From Tipula vernalis (taxonomy: Eukaryota; Arthropoda; Insecta; Diptera; Tipulidae), in the NCBI GenBank assembly GCA_958295665.1, contig OY282560.1:54126333-54190332 (forward strand): a stretch of 64,000 nucleotides of DNA. Direction: 5' to 3'. Each line of letters begins with the position of its first letter. The stretch's first letter is position 1. Shown piece by piece: positions 1 through 11,639 of this stretch. The notes below the pieces were generated by a model. That model was given only the letters and a program-made list of their open reading frames with translations, ran no database searches and had not been told where the DNA came from. A program made the position numbers and the translations under genes.

Positions 1-601
1 TAAAAATGTACGTACATATATTTAGAGAAAGTATGTTTGGGCGACCCTATAAAATAAATTTCCTACTTATACTCGGAATCTATGGGTATTTTCTTTTATA
101 CATTCCAAAGAAAGAACAGAAGGAATAGAATACTAATTAAGTGACCTCAAAATATTCTGTACGTAATGTAATAAAAGAACGGATTGGAAGAAATGGAATA
201 CATTTTCCATAGCATGAATTATTTTATTTTTAAAATTAGGAAACAAATTAAATTTGTTAAATAAATAATTTCATTAAAATTAATTGAACTTGCAAATAAT
301 TTGTACGTGAAAACACACAATGTAATATTAATTTTAATTGATATACATATTTAAAAAATATAACCCGGGATTTTTTATATCCGCCAAGCTCTAGATATCG
401 TCGTGTTCAAATTAAAGTATGGCAAGTGCAAAATGCCATTTTTCAGGAGAAGCAATTAATGTTTTTCATTATCTAATTAACCATAAATATTTTGTTTTAA
501 TTTTTTTTTGTAAATTCTTGAATGAAAAGATATAAATTGAAACGAATTCTTTACGTTTACAGTATTAATTTTTGTTTTCGATTTATAATTAAGGAGAAAA
601 T
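1..601. other. AT-rich flank without a recognisable gene
   Basis: No open frame with recognisable motifs is seen. The stretch lies beyond the 3' tail of the LINE that runs to the left on the minus strand. A short minus-strand frame in 477-600 shows no convincing family match. The C/T-rich segment near 85-140 weakly resembles the sequence around 26700-26760, possibly an old MITE edge, but the match is too poor to name. Confidence 0.5.
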
Positions 602-602
602 C

Positions 603-604
<2 letters not shown>

Positions 605-638
<34 letters not shown>
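605..638 (-). repeat. Trinucleotide tail of the LINE
   Basis: About eleven TTA units on the plus strand, i.e. a TAA tail on the element's strand. Short A-rich tandem tails at the 3' end are known for several LINE clades. Confidence 0.75.
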
Positions 639-715
639 CTTTATTTCAAATAAAATATATACATAATGAAAGCTAATTACAAGCAAAACAATTTAAAAAT
701 TTGAAATAGAGTAAA

Positions 716-746
716 GCTCCTTTAGACATTACGTCTGTAGTGGAGC
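716..746 (-). other. Stem-loop in LINE 3' UTR
   Basis: GCTCC at 716-720 pairs with GGAGC at 742-746, and TAGAC pairs with GTCT around an ATTAC loop. Hairpins near the 3' end are a known feature of several LINE groups and are bound by the element's RT; that role here is inferred. The plus-strand LINE at 23.9-26.5 kb has a comparable hairpin. Confidence 0.45.
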
Positions 747-904
747 AATTAAAAACAAACTATTAATAAAATTAATATAATATTCTTTGGATAACAGTAT
801 AAAATAATAATAATTTTTTACAATATACAAGCTCAGTTATTATTACATTATATACATTTTTTACACGAAGACACATTGGAATATAGCATACTTCAATTCT
901 AATG

Positions 905-2542
905 CTAAAAATATCGCTCAATATTATCCATGCCAAGCAGCCAAGTCCGAATTTCTCTGTTAAATTTGTGTTTCTGCATAGATGGAAGTATTTTCACGTG
1001 GTTAGGTAAAAGATGGAACCAAAACGGTGCCATATATAGATAAAATCTCCTAAACTTTTCATTATTACAACGAAGACCGATAAAATTGTTTGGATTTCTC
1101 ATATTATGCGCATGATTTATTCGATTATGATAACTATTGCTGCGAACAAAAAACATTTTCAATACTTTAAATACATATAGATACCTCAGTGGCAACAAAT
1201 TCAGCTCACGGAAAAGCGGAATTGTGGGTGTAGTTTTCGGACGAGCGTAAATTAATTTCACAATTCTTTTTTGCGCTATAAAAAGATCAACAATATTGGC
1301 AAAGTAAATTCCACCCCAACTAGTTATCCCATACATTATAATGGATTCCACAAGAGCATGATATAACCTTCTTAAAATATAAGATGGACATAAAGGTCGA
1401 AGATTATAAAATTTATGCACCGCAGTAATAACAATTTTCCTGATATTAGTTAGGTGGGAGGACCAATTTAGCCGTGAGTCAATTTTTACACCTAAGTATT
1501 TAAACTCGTTTACGCAGGGTAAATCAAAACACTGACCAAAACATGAATTCTTATCGCATGAGTATACATGATACTTGAAAAAGTTTTGATCAACTGTTGT
1601 GTCAGGTCGTCTAAAATGCAAAACTCTAGATTTGTCACTCGCAACTAGTCGGTGATAGAAAAACCATTTACTTAAAATGTGTAAGTCAATTTCAATAAAT
1701 TGTTAAATTTTTAGGTAATTATTAGACGCATATGTTAAAGCCAAATCATCTGCGAACGCTGTAGCACAGCCAGTGAGATTTATTTCAAAAACGGAATTAA
1801 AATAAATTAAAAATAATAAAGGTCCCAAAACTGAGCCTTGAGGAACACCACATCTCAAATTACCTGGAAGACTGTTTGCGTTATTAACTTTAACAATTTG
1901 GCTACGATTACGAAGGTAACTGATAAACCAATCCAACACCATTCCTCTAACTCCAATACTTGACAATTTTGTAATGAGTATGCCATGGTTAACAGTATCA
2001 AAAGCTTTTGAAATATCCATAAATACGGCGGAGCATTTTTGAGAGTTGTTAATGGCTAAATAAATATTACTCAAAAAATCTAAGAGAGCTTCCTCCGTAG
2101 ATTTTCCAGCTGTAAATCCAAATTGGTGATCATTAAAAAATTTAATTTTACCAAGGTATGAGATCAATCGTCGTTTAATTAATTTCTCAAATAATTTGGA
2201 AAATGTACTCAATAAGGAGATTGGTCTGTAATTATTCATATGCAGAGCATCACCCTTTTTTAAAATCGGAATAACAACAGCTATTTTCAAAGCGACTGGA
2301 AAAATTCCACTCTTTAAGCTGAGATTAAATAAAAACCTTAATATGTCAACCAAATACCAAGCACAGTTTTTAACAACTACATTATCTACTCCATCGTATC
2401 CTTTAGAGTGTTTGTTTTTTAACTTCTGAATTTCAGATAGAATCTCTAAAGAATTGATTTCCTCAAAATAGCAAGAAGTACCATAATTTTCTCGGTTTCC
2501 AAGAATAAACCGTTTTTGCTCTTCACTGTTATTAGTACTATT
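905..2542 (-). pseudogene. LINE reverse transcriptase (C-terminal part of ORF2), broken
   Basis: Minus-strand RT domain. In reading order it shows the NNYRPISLLSTFSKLFEK motif, the catalytic block FMDISKAFDTVNH, GVPQGSVLGPLLF, and FADDLAL with the catalytic DD pair. The frame runs open from 2536 to the stop at 1703; a frame change then leads into 1621-905, which carries the post-RT region (KYLGVKIDSRLNW, then a thumb/connection-like segment). No RNase H follows. The first codons continue the frame that ends at 9030 across the BEL insertion, so this is the second half of the same ORF2. It acts, in intact relatives, in target-primed reverse transcription of element RNA in the nucleus. The frame break near 1700-1620 disables it. 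Confidence 0.85.
2538..2542. repeat. Target-site duplication CTATT (left copy)
   Basis: CTATT directly precedes the left LTR and recurs at 9030-9034 directly after the right LTR. A 5-bp duplication fits BEL/Pao integration. Confidence 0.85.
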
Positions 2543-3109
2543 TGTTTAGCTGCGTATTCCCTTCTTTTTATCTTTATCTGCTTTTTTATCTGCTCACACA
2601 AATTTGACATGGGACAATGAATGAAAGGGAACACGATTAATTTTTATATCTCTTTCGGTATATTATGAATACAAAAAAATACTGACTTCACCACGTTATA
2701 ATAATATTTTATTTTTTATTTTTTATAAATGACTTCAACACTACAATTTTAATTTTTTTACAAATGGCTTCAATACGCTTTATTGCTTGGTCATTACTCT
2801 GTGATTGCTGGTGTGTAACTAACTCATTGCTAGTAGCTTTTTGTTTTTTTGTCGAAAGTTTATTTTAGTTCATCTATTTGGCGCTGTACAACATTTGGCG
2901 CTTAAATTTATAACATTCGCCTAAATGAATACTTTAAATTGTTTTACTACCAACTGCACGACAAGAAATAACTTCGGATTGTAAATCCACCACCTAAATT
3001 ATTTGACATTTCTTGTTTATTTTGAACACAAATATGTAAGGTAATGTTTTTAATATGTAAACTGTGAACTAATGATTATTAATAAATATTTTGTTTTAGT
3101 TTCTAAACA
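2543..3109 (-). repeat. BEL/Pao LTR (3' LTR in element orientation)
   Basis: 567 bp, beginning TGTTTAG and ending AAACA. It matches 8463-9029 with one visible difference (CCAC versus CCGC, near 2989/8909). Because the element lies on the minus strand, this is its 3' LTR. The polypurine-like tract is the GGCGGCGG complement at 3111-3120. Confidence 0.9.
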
Positions 3110-3129
3110 TACCGCCGCCGTTGAATTAT

Positions 3130-5451
3130 TCAATTGATTGGAAGTTTACAGAGTTTATGGATCGGGCGCTTAATGATTCCAGTTGATGTTTTTATCGACA
3201 CGACTCGTACACAGCCGTCATTTCCCGGATGCAATTCAGTGATTTTGCCCAATGCCCAATTTGTTGATGCCAGATTTTCATTTTTCAGGATGACGATATC
3301 GTTAATACCCAAATTCGTTTTTTGTTCTTTCCATTTGATTCTTTTTTGTAGGGTAATGAGATAATCTCGATGCCATCTGATCCAGAAATGATGCCGCAAT
3401 TTTTTGATTAAATCCCATCGCGATACTGGTGATAATTTGTAGTCATCAGGATTAGTGTCAGGTAGAGTATGTAATGCGCGTCCAAGAACAAAATGCGCTG
3501 GTGTTAGATAATCGATGTCATCCGATGAAACCGCACAAAGTGGTCGTGAATTTAGTATGCTCTCTATTCCAGATAGCAACGTGCTGAATTCTTCAATACT
3601 CAATATTGTATCACCAATTACTCTTTTCATGTGCGTCTTTGTGGATTTCACTGCTGCTTCTGCTAATCCATTCATATGCGGAGCACCTGGAGGGTTGAAA
3701 TGCCATAATATTTCTCTCCTGGAAAGAGCAAACGAGATATTAGCTTTGTTTTTATTGATAAATGCGAAAAGATCGCTTAAATGTCGATAGGCTCCCACGA
3801 AATTGGAGCCATTATCGCTATAAATGGTCGTGCATAATCCACGCCGGTCAGTGAACCGAGATAATGCAGCCAGGAAGCTTTCAGTCGTCAAATTGCCCAC
3901 ACACTCTATATGCACGGCGCGGGTGCCGAGACATACAAATATGCATACATATGCCTTTAACGATTGCTGCCCTCTTCGACGTACCGGTGTGACCTTAAAC
4001 GGACCTACATAATCCACGGAAACATTTGTAAAGGCATGATTGTATTGAACTCTTTCCGCAGGGAGATCGGCCATTATTTGAGTCTCCAACCTTGGTCGTT
4101 GCTTGATGCATTGTACACATTTGCGAATTGTACATTTGATAACGTCTTTGGCTCTTATAATCCACAATTGTTGACGCAATAGGCTTAGCATCAATCCGTT
4201 GCCCGCGTGATAGTACCGATGGTGATAATCATTGATAATTGGTACTATTATGGGCGACTTATTATGGAGAATGATAGGATGTTTTGTGCAGAATGGCGCT
4301 AAAGACTTTCTGATTCTGCCGCCTACGTGAACTATTCCAAATTCGTCCATGAATGGATTCAAAGATTTCAAAATGCTTTGCTTTGATATAGGCAGCTGAT
4401 TCTTTAGTTTTTCAATTTCAGTTGAAAAATGAACTTCTTGCACGTATTTGTAGATGAAGTTTTCGGCTTCCTTTATTTCCGCTGGTAGAATCTGACCTCT
4501 CATTAACTGCTGCTTTTTAGCTTTACTGTTTGATATAAACCGACGAATTATAGCTAGAACTCTTGACATTTTTCTGAACCTGGAGAATTTATTGATTATG
4601 TCCTCCATCAATTCGTTGACAATTGATACATGGAATACAGTTGCTTCCGCTTTGACCTCTTCGTTTGTATTATAGCTTTGTTCTTGCTTAGGCCAATCGC
4701 TTTCTGCTGCTCTTAGCCAATCAGGTCCCGTCCACCATAAACTGTGATTAGCCAACTCAGCGGCAGTAATTCCGCGCGATGCGCAATCAGCTGGGTTGTC
4801 GGCAGACATAACATGGCTCCATTGGTCTCGGCGAAAATTGTCTAATATCTCTGCGGTGCGATTTGCAACAAAGACAGGCCATTTGCGCGGATGTGCTGAT
4901 AACCAATCCAATACGATTTTGGAATCCGTCCAACAAACCTCTCGATCAATCTCCAAGTCCAGGGCAGCCATTGTGATTTGCATCAGTTTTGAGAGAAGCA
5001 CCGCTCCGCTTAGCTCTAGCCTTGGTATGCTTATTTGTTTTATCGGCGATACCTTGGTTTTGGATGCAATAAGGTGCGTCTCAATTACACCGTCCCTCTC
5101 ACTGCGACAATAGACCGCGGCTGCATACGCCCATTGACTGGCGTCACAAAATCCATGCAGCTGCACGTTTCTACTGCTTCCTAGCCATCGTGGAATTTTA
5201 ATGTGACTTAGTTGCAGCAAATCACCTCTAATTTCCTCCCATTTATGTTGCACATCGGGCGGCAGCTCGTCGTCCCATTCTATCTTTTGCATCCATAATG
5301 TTTGAAATAGAATTTTGATCCTCACGATCATTGGCGCCAGCCAGCCTAAAGGATCGAATGTCTCACTGGCTTCTGAAAGTAATGTCCTTTTTGTATGTTT
5401 AATGCGGGCTTCGAATTGCGCGACAAAGTAGAACATGTCTGAGGATTCCAT
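3130..5451 (-). pseudogene. BEL/Pao pol, C-terminal part: RNase H and integrase
   Basis: 773-residue frame. About residues 25-60 are the end of RT/connection (LLSEASETFDPLGWLAP, a BEL hallmark). RNase H follows: FCDASQWAYAAAVY near 100, ELSGAVLLSKL near 145, CWTDSKIVLDWL near 170, NPADCASRG near 220. The integrase has the HAGN...C..C zinc-binding region near 415-450 and the catalytic triad in VDYVGPF, YSDNGSNFVG and MNGLAEAAVKSTK. The C-terminus ends KLCKLPIN, typical of the group. It lacks its own start; the methionine at 5451 is internal, reached by a frame change from the frame at 5346-5567. Domain content looks complete, so only the small frame breaks separate it from an intact pol. Confidence 0.9.
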
Positions 5452-5567
5452 GCTAAACCTAGTAATTTTGTGGTATTGGGATACTCCGCAATTGGTTTTA
5501 TTTGGCTGAATTCATTTGGGCATAGCATAGCTCTAATATGGGCATCGTTGCTAGACCACTTTCTCAA
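5346..5567 (-). pseudogene. BEL/Pao pol, RT C-terminal bridge in a third frame
   Basis: Short frame carrying RKWSSNDAHI and KLLGLAWNP, conserved near the end of the BEL reverse transcriptase. It continues the RT from the 896-residue frame upstream and hands over to the RNase H/integrase frame at about 5450. Useful coding ends after about 45 residues; the rest of the frame is a shadow. Its existence marks two single frame breaks roughly 130 bp apart. Confidence 0.8.
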
Positions 5568-8254
5568 GTTAAAGTTAGCTGGAGTCTAATCTCATTTTTA
5601 AGCTTTATGAGTTCCTCTTTGGAATCTGCTCCAGTCATCAAATCATCGATGTACATATCCCGATCGATTACCCTTGCTGCTGCTGGCGATGATTTCACGT
5701 TTTGCTGAGATAATTCCTTGAGGCAACGAGTCGCAATAAATGATGCTGGAGCAGTGCCATAGGTTAACGTCTTTAGCTGGTAGTGGCACATAGGCTTCGA
5801 CACATCAGAACGCCACACAATATTTTGTACCTTGCAATCTTCATTAGCCATCCAAATTTGGCGGTACATCTTCTCTAGATCTCCCGTGAGCACGAATTTA
5901 TGCTGCCGAAAGCGAAGTAAAATATCTAAAAGTGACGACTGTATTACTGGCCCAACGCATAAAATATTATTCAATGCTAATCCGCTCGTCGATTTTGCTG
6001 AGGCGTCGAATACAACTCGGAGCTTGGTCGTTGAACTTGCTTCTTTCAATACCCCATGATGAGGTAAATAGTACCGATGAATGTCGTCTGGAACAATCTG
6101 AACCATGTGACCCAATTTTTCATACTCGTTCATGAATGCTATATAGAGATCTTTGAATTGTGCATCGCGCTCGAATCTTCTTTCCATTGCTTTCTGCCTC
6201 ATAGTAGCTAGCCATAAGGTCGAACCAAGTTTAGACGGCTCATCGCGAAAGGGAAGTCTGCATATGAATTGTCCATTTGCACTCCGCTCTGTATATTGAG
6301 CGAACCACTGCTCACATTTGATCTCCTCTTCCGAGAGCGTTGACCGCGTTGGTATTGCTTCGATTTCCCACAACTTACGAAGGCTATCATCAATATCAAG
6401 CATGATACTGAAACACGAAGTTGATTGCTGTTCCTGCTCCAAACACCGACCTGCTATCACCCACCCAAACGCTGTCTCTTCTGCTATTAAATTATTTCTC
6501 AGATTAATTCGCGATCCACCGGTTACTGCATAATATACTTCTGTTCCAAGTAATAACTCAATTGTACTATGACGATTGAACCTAGGGTCAGCTAATTTCA
6601 ATCCCGACAACTGATACCAATCTGACGTATCGAATTCTTTTGATGGAATTTCTGCAGCAATTTTTGGAACCACATATGCTTCAATTTTTAATTTGTGAGT
6701 TTGGTTGTCATTTGCTAAAATCTCTAAGAGAATTTTCCCCCGAGATTGACCGAGTTTCATGTCACCGAGACCTTTCATAATTAGACGCCCATTTGTTCTC
6801 CTTAAGCCCAGCTTCTGCGCACAATCTTCGGTGATAAATGACTCTTGAGACGATGAGTCAAGTAAAGCTCTGCATGACATGACGTCTCCATCTCCCCCTT
6901 TTACTTCGACCATCGCTGTAGGCAAAATCACTTGTGATTCCGATGAAAACCCAAGACCGGTTGCGTCGTTAGCATTTACCAAAGCTACCGTTGCGGAACT
7001 ACTAGACGAGGCTTGTTTTGAAGCTGCTAAACTGCTTTCGCGAAGTTTCTCTTCAGCATGCAGAAGTGTGTGGTGCTTTTTATGACACTCTCTGCATCTA
7101 GCTCTTGACCTGCAGTTGTAGACGCTGTGATTAAAATTTAAGCAGTTGAAGCATCTATTCTCCCCTTTTATGACGATTTCGCGCTCTGCTACAGTTTTCG
7201 CTTTAAATTTATCGCATTCAAAGAGTTTGTGCGAATCGCTTTTGCATAGTGGACACGAAACAATAATGCCGGTTGTTGCAAATAAATTTGTTTTCTGTGG
7301 CTTCGATGTATGTGAGGCTGCTGCGGTCTTTTTATTTGCTATATATGTGCTCATAGTCTCTAAAGCATCAGTTCTAACCTCCAAAAAATTAAAAAACTCT
7401 GCCAGCGTCGGGAAATCTTTATCAGCAGTTTCATGTTGGGACCAAAGTGTTTGTGTCTCAATATCCAATTTTCCTAAAAGCACATAAATGAGCCAAGGAT
7501 CTCTGGCTTCCGCTTTTGGCCCTAGACACTTAAGCCCACGAATTGCTTCATCAGACGTGTCTAGAAGAGATCTGACGTTGGCTGCCGTTGCGCTTGTTAT
7601 ATTTGGTTGCTTCAAAAAGGAATCAATGTGCGCGTTCACAGTATGCCGCTTCTTGTCGTATCGTTGCATCAATTTCTGCAATGCTTCGTTATAGTTTGCT
7701 TCAGTAATATTCGTATTACGCAGAAATCGCTCAGCTTCTCCCTTCAACAAGCTTTTTAGATACTGAAATTTTTGAGCAGAACTTAAATAATCTTTGTCGT
7801 GAATCGTCGCCGAAAATAAATCAAAAAATGTCTGCCAGTCTTTATAAGCTCCGGTAAATGGCGTAATATTAATTTTGGGCAGTTTGACTTCGATTGATGC
7901 TGACTGTGTCGCATTTAATGTGGTGTCATTATGATTTCCAACACTAATTGCTTCCGTGATGCTCTTTTTGCGAATCCATCCATTTAAACTCGCAATAACG
8001 GTGAAATAATTGTCCTCAAATGCAGCGAGATTGGACTCCTCTTGCGCGTCACATCTGAAAATTTGCTTTTCGATATCCAAAAATGTCTCAAATGTGGATT
8101 GAGCCCGTTGGGCGCGCACTTTTAATTGCTCTATGGGTTCGTCGGATGTATTAGAAATCCCGCTTACATAGGTTAATAACCGCGTCATAGTCCCCTTTAA
8201 ACCCGACCGAATTTTTTTCAACGACTCTAATTCACTCATTTTGCTGCACTTCAC
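5564..8254 (-). pseudogene. BEL/Pao gag, protease and N-terminal RT
   Basis: 896-residue frame. Residues 1-310 form a helical gag (KLPKINITPFTGAYKDWQTF is characteristic of BEL gag). Zinc-knuckle regions begin at CPLC near 334 and CFNCLNFNHSVYNC (CX2CX4HX4C) near 368. The aspartic protease core is RALLDSSSQESFI near 464, with DSS in place of the more usual DSG/DTG. RT occupies about 700-896, with LTGDLEKMYRQIW and the catalytic MYIDDLMTG. Translation stops at 5564 after a frame break. In intact relatives the polyprotein is assembled into cytoplasmic particles and cut by its own protease. Start at 8254 or the methionine six codons later is equally possible. Confidence 0.9.
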
Positions 8255-8443
8255 TTACTTTAATATTACTATATAAGTATTATTACTTGTATAATTGCTT
8301 TTATTAATATTTCTAATACTTCTTGGGTGATTCACGTCGGTGCGTTGTTCGATACTAACGGTACTGGTACTGTTATACCTTTGCTTCTAGAAATTTCGAA
8401 TTGATTTTGATTTTTCCGTGCTTTAGCTGACTTGCTGGAACGT

Positions 8444-8461
8444 ATCCGGCTCGAAGGACCA
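8444..8461 (-). other. Primer-binding site, tRNA-Tyr
   Basis: One base inside the 5' LTR, the plus strand reads ATCCGGCTCGAAGGACCA, i.e. the 3' end of a tRNA whose acceptor stem would begin CCTTCGA. From memory, fly tRNA-Tyr begins this way. The element's own strand is the complement, so the site would pair with about 18 nt of that tRNA. Confidence 0.8.
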
Positions 8462-8462
8462 A

Positions 8463-9029
8463 TGTTTAGCTGCGTATTCCCTTCTTTTTATCTTTATCTG
8501 CTTTTTTATCTGCTCACACAAATTTGACATGGGACAATGAATGAAAGGGAACACGATTAATTTTTATATCTCTTTCGGTATATTATGAATACAAAAAAAT
8601 ACTGACTTCACCACGTTATAATAATATTTTATTTTTTATTTTTTATAAATGACTTCAACACTACAATTTTAATTTTTTTACAAATGGCTTCAATACGCTT
8701 TATTGCTTGGTCATTACTCTGTGATTGCTGGTGTGTAACTAACTCATTGCTAGTAGCTTTTTGTTTTTTTGTCGAAAGTTTATTTTAGTTCATCTATTTG
8801 GCGCTGTACAACATTTGGCGCTTAAATTTATAACATTCGCCTAAATGAATACTTTAAATTGTTTTACTACCAACTGCACGACAAGAAATAACTTCGGATT
8901 GTAAATCCGCCACCTAAATTATTTGACATTTCTTGTTTATTTTGAACACAAATATGTAAGGTAATGTTTTTAATATGTAAACTGTGAACTAATGATTATT
9001 AATAAATATTTTGTTTTAGTTTCTAAACA
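8463..9029 (-). repeat. BEL/Pao LTR (5' LTR in element orientation)
   Basis: 567 bp, same length as the left LTR and identical apart from one base by eye. Followed by the second CTATT at 9030-9034. It would carry the element promoter, reading toward lower coordinates. Confidence 0.9.
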
Positions 9030-10245
9030 CTATTAAGAATAATTTCAGAAGTTGGCTCTGAAGATACATTTATAAAAAAATTATTAAACTCATTACATAT
9101 ATTTTGATTATCAGTAAGTAGAGTATTAGATTGATTTTTATAAATATGCGTTATCTGGTTTTTATATGTACCTCTACCCAAAATATCGTCAATTTCCTTC
9201 CACATAAGCTTAGGATTATTTCCAATTAATTCAAATTTATTTTTATAATATAATCTTTTAACCCGTTTAACATTAATATTTACGCGTTTAGAAAGTTTTT
9301 GAACATAATTTTTTAACCGAGCGCTATTAGGATATTTTCTTAGTTTTATAGAAAAATGTTTTAGTTTATTAATTTGACATAAAAGGTAAGAATTCATCCA
9401 GGGCTTTAACTTCTTATTATTGCGATTTGTAATTGTGTCTTTGGAAAAATCAATATGATAATTGAGAATTTTTAAGAAAATGTTGAATGCTGTATTGCAA
9501 TCCTTTTCACAATAAACAAGGTTCCAGTTTTCCACTAGGAGACGATCTCTAAGTTTGTCATAATTTACTTTAGAAATACTTTCCGCATAACATGCAACAG
9601 GTCTTTTTGATGATGCAAAAATATTAAGTGTAATTAAATTATGATCCGAAAAATGAATAGGTAAGTTATCAATACTAAAATTGTAAGTATTATTGGATTT
9701 CACAAATACATGATCTAGACATGATAGTTTCCTAGTTGGATTGTTTGAGACACTGAGGAATCCATATGATGCAAGCATTGTTTGGTAGTTGAAACTACTT
9801 ACGTTGTCTAATATATTGATATTAAGATCACCTAAGATAACTATATTATTATTGTTAATTGTATCCAGCAAATTATCCAAATCATTACAAAAAACGTTAA
9901 GATCGCTATTACAAAAGCGGTAAGAACATAGAAATTTTTATCTAACTGAATGTTTAAACTAAGGACATCAGCTGAACTCCAATTACTAATATAACATGTT
10001 ACAAATGTATACTTTTTATTTATAAATACACCAACTCCACCGGCGCGGTAATTATCATTACAGCAAGCTTTAAAATTGTAATTCGGCAAATTGAATTCTG
10101 TAATTTCGTGCGAATAAATCCAGATTTCAGAAACAAAAATCAAATCATGTTGAGTTTTTAGACTGGCTTTAAACGTACTAAATATATCAAAATTTGCTCT
10201 TAAACTTCGAATATTTTGGTGTAATATACTATATTCACTACTCAT
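9030..10245 (-). pseudogene. LINE ORF2, endonuclease part, split by BEL
   Basis: APE-type endonuclease of the CR1/L2-like LINE. The likely start is the methionine at 10245 (MSSEYSILHQNIRSL), which gives the usual N-terminal HQNIRS motif; longer upstream readings are rich in random hydrophobics. Then FVSEIW, YRAGGVGVFI, a frame change near 9920, GDLNINIL, and SDHNLITL with the catalytic SDH near 9660. The region after 9550 (KLKPWMNSYLL...LMWKEIDDILG) is the linker to RT. The frame is cut by the BEL LTR at 9029 and resumes at 2537. In intact relatives it nicks target DNA to start reverse transcription. Confidence 0.85.
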
Positions 10246-10447
10246 AACGAACAGAACTGTAAAAGTAATGTAAATAAACAATAAAAGTGGTGGAATCGAA
10301 ATAAAATGGAACAAAATCACAATAAAAGATAAAAACTGAGCTTGCACAGGCAAATAAATTATTATACTTAACAATTTAAAAAGCATAAGAATCCAGGATG
10401 ATTTCTTGACTGTCATTTTCCCTAATTTTAGAATCGATAACGATATT

Positions 10448-11428
10448 CTAATCAGTATTTTCAATTGGATGATGACTACTTGCAACCCGAAAAATATCAC
10501 TAAATGATTGTATTCGATAAGCATTTGATCCCTCGGAATTCCGTAAGTAAATTTGACCATTTTTGCACCATAAAAATTTGTAATTGTACTTCAATTTTAT
10601 GTTTTTAGCTTCATGATATAGCTTGCTTTGGAACGGTGTCAAGTAGTGCATGACAAATATACGTTGCATCGGGTGGTTCACTGGCAAACTAACATCAAGA
10701 TCTTTACAGGATAGTGTTTTGTGTCTTTTTGTTTGTGCCAATATATTGTTTTTTAGTTCCACAGTTTTAAGTTTAACAATAAAAAAACTTTTTAAAACTG
10801 GCTTTGACATGTTGTTCTTACTTCCTGGTTCCAGATTTGTATTTGATTTTTGTTTTCCCTGAATTGATACTATGTCATCAGTGTTGATTTCCACTCCAAG
10901 TTTCTTAATTGTATTAATGATTACACCACGAATATCGCCATGATTGATGGGAAGGCCTGTTATTGTTATGCTGCTAGCATTCTGCTGTTGGTTGGGTTTA
11001 TCGTTTTCAGCTTCAAGAAGATTTAGTTTTGTGGTGTTGCTTAGTAGTTGTGATTCTAGTTTGTCAACTCTGGTTTTCAGTTCTTTGTTTTCAGATACCA
11101 GTGACGTTACCATGGCTTTCAACGCTTCAAGATCTGAAAGTTTCCTATCCATGCATTTTAGCTGGACCATGATATCAGATAAACTTGGAAGAACAATATT
11201 AGCATCGGAAACATCATCCTCACCCTCAATAATTGACTGGTTTGAGGTATCACGGCACTTTAAACACAACCAGCTTTCGGAGCGATTTTTAATGCGTAGC
11301 ATGAGATCATCGGAAATCTGGGCACACCTGATGTGAAATAATTTCTTGCATGGACCGGCACAATTTATGCCAGGGAATTTCGCCTTTGTGATGTTTGTAG
11401 AGCACATATTACATGACGACATTTTCAT
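10448..11428 (-). CDS. LINE ORF1 protein with PHD finger and coiled coil
   Basis: 326 residues. Residues 5-60 contain a PHD-type zinc finger (CNMC, CAGPC, HIRCAQIS, WLCLKC). A leucine- and acid-rich segment at about 95-145 (VKLESQL, TTKLNLLEAEN pattern) reads as a coiled coil. The rest (SSITITGLPINHG, later KDLDVSLPVNHPMQRIFV) resembles the nucleic-acid-binding part of LINE ORF1 proteins. It should bind element RNA as a multimer. It overlaps the upstream junk frame of ORF2 but ends 200 bp before the ORF2 methionine at 10245. Unlike ORF2 it has no visible frame break. The start at 11428 is the first methionine and lies just before the zinc finger. Confidence 0.75.
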   Translation of the reverse strand: MKMSSCNMCSTNITKAKFPGINCAGPCKKLFHIRCAQISDDLMLRIKNRSESWLCLKCRDTSNQSIIEGEDDVSDANIVLPSLSDIMVQLKCMDRKLSDLEALKAMVTSLVSENKELKTRVDKLESQLLSNTTKLNLLEAENDKPNQQQNASSITITGLPINHGDIRGVIINTIKKLGVEINTDDIVSIQGKQKSNTNLEPGSKNNMSKPVLKSFFIVKLKTVELKNNILAQTKRHKTLSCKDLDVSLPVNHPMQRIFVMHYLTPFQSKLYHEAKNIKLKYNYKFLWCKNGQIYLRNSEGSNAYRIQSFSDIFRVASSHHPIENTD

Positions 11429-11639
11429 GACGATGATTTCTGTACCAGCTCACTATTTCAATTAACGTAGAACACAAACCACAATTAACAAAGCCTTATT
11501 AACTATTAAATCTTGTTGTAATTAATAAATTTATATTAAATGAAAAATAAAATTTTCAGACAGAACAAAATATGAACCGTGCTATTGCGATTCAAAATAA
11601 GTATCCCATAATCTAAACGAGAATATTTGTAATACTATT

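Larger units (their letters stand above)
2543..9029 (-). mobile_element. BEL/Pao LTR retrotransposon, 6.5 kb, young insertion
   Basis: Complete layout on the minus strand: 5' LTR (8463-9029), primer site for tRNA-Tyr, gag with zinc knuckles, aspartic protease, RT, RNase H, integrase, 3' LTR (2543-3109), flanked by CTATT. Protease-RT-RH-IN order without envelope, the RT box MYIDDLMTG, and a pol ending in HKLCKLP identify BEL/Pao. Two frame breaks (about 5565-5580 and 5440-5455) split pol into three frames despite near-identical LTRs. It sits inside LINE ORF2, so it is younger than that LINE. Confidence 0.93.
602..11440 (-). mobile_element. CR1/L2-like LINE, split by a BEL/Pao insertion
   Basis: Read on the minus strand, a non-LTR retrotransposon runs from ORF1 (start 11428) through endonuclease and reverse transcriptase to a TTA/TAA trinucleotide tail at 605-638. 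It is interrupted at 2543-9029 by a BEL element. Removing the insert and one copy of CTATT brings the upstream frame (ending at 9030) straight into the downstream RT frame (2537 onward). ORF1 with a PHD finger followed by an APE-type endonuclease and an RT without RNase H fits the CR1/L2/Kiri group; the exact clade is an inference. The 5' boundary is not sharp and may extend up to about 11600. Two frame breaks (about 9920 and 1700-1620) show it is inactive. Confidence 0.85.

Noticed and set aside
3134..7694. Plus-strand open frames inside the BEL element
   Set aside because: All overlap the gag-pol coding strand and have no recognisable domains; they are shadows.
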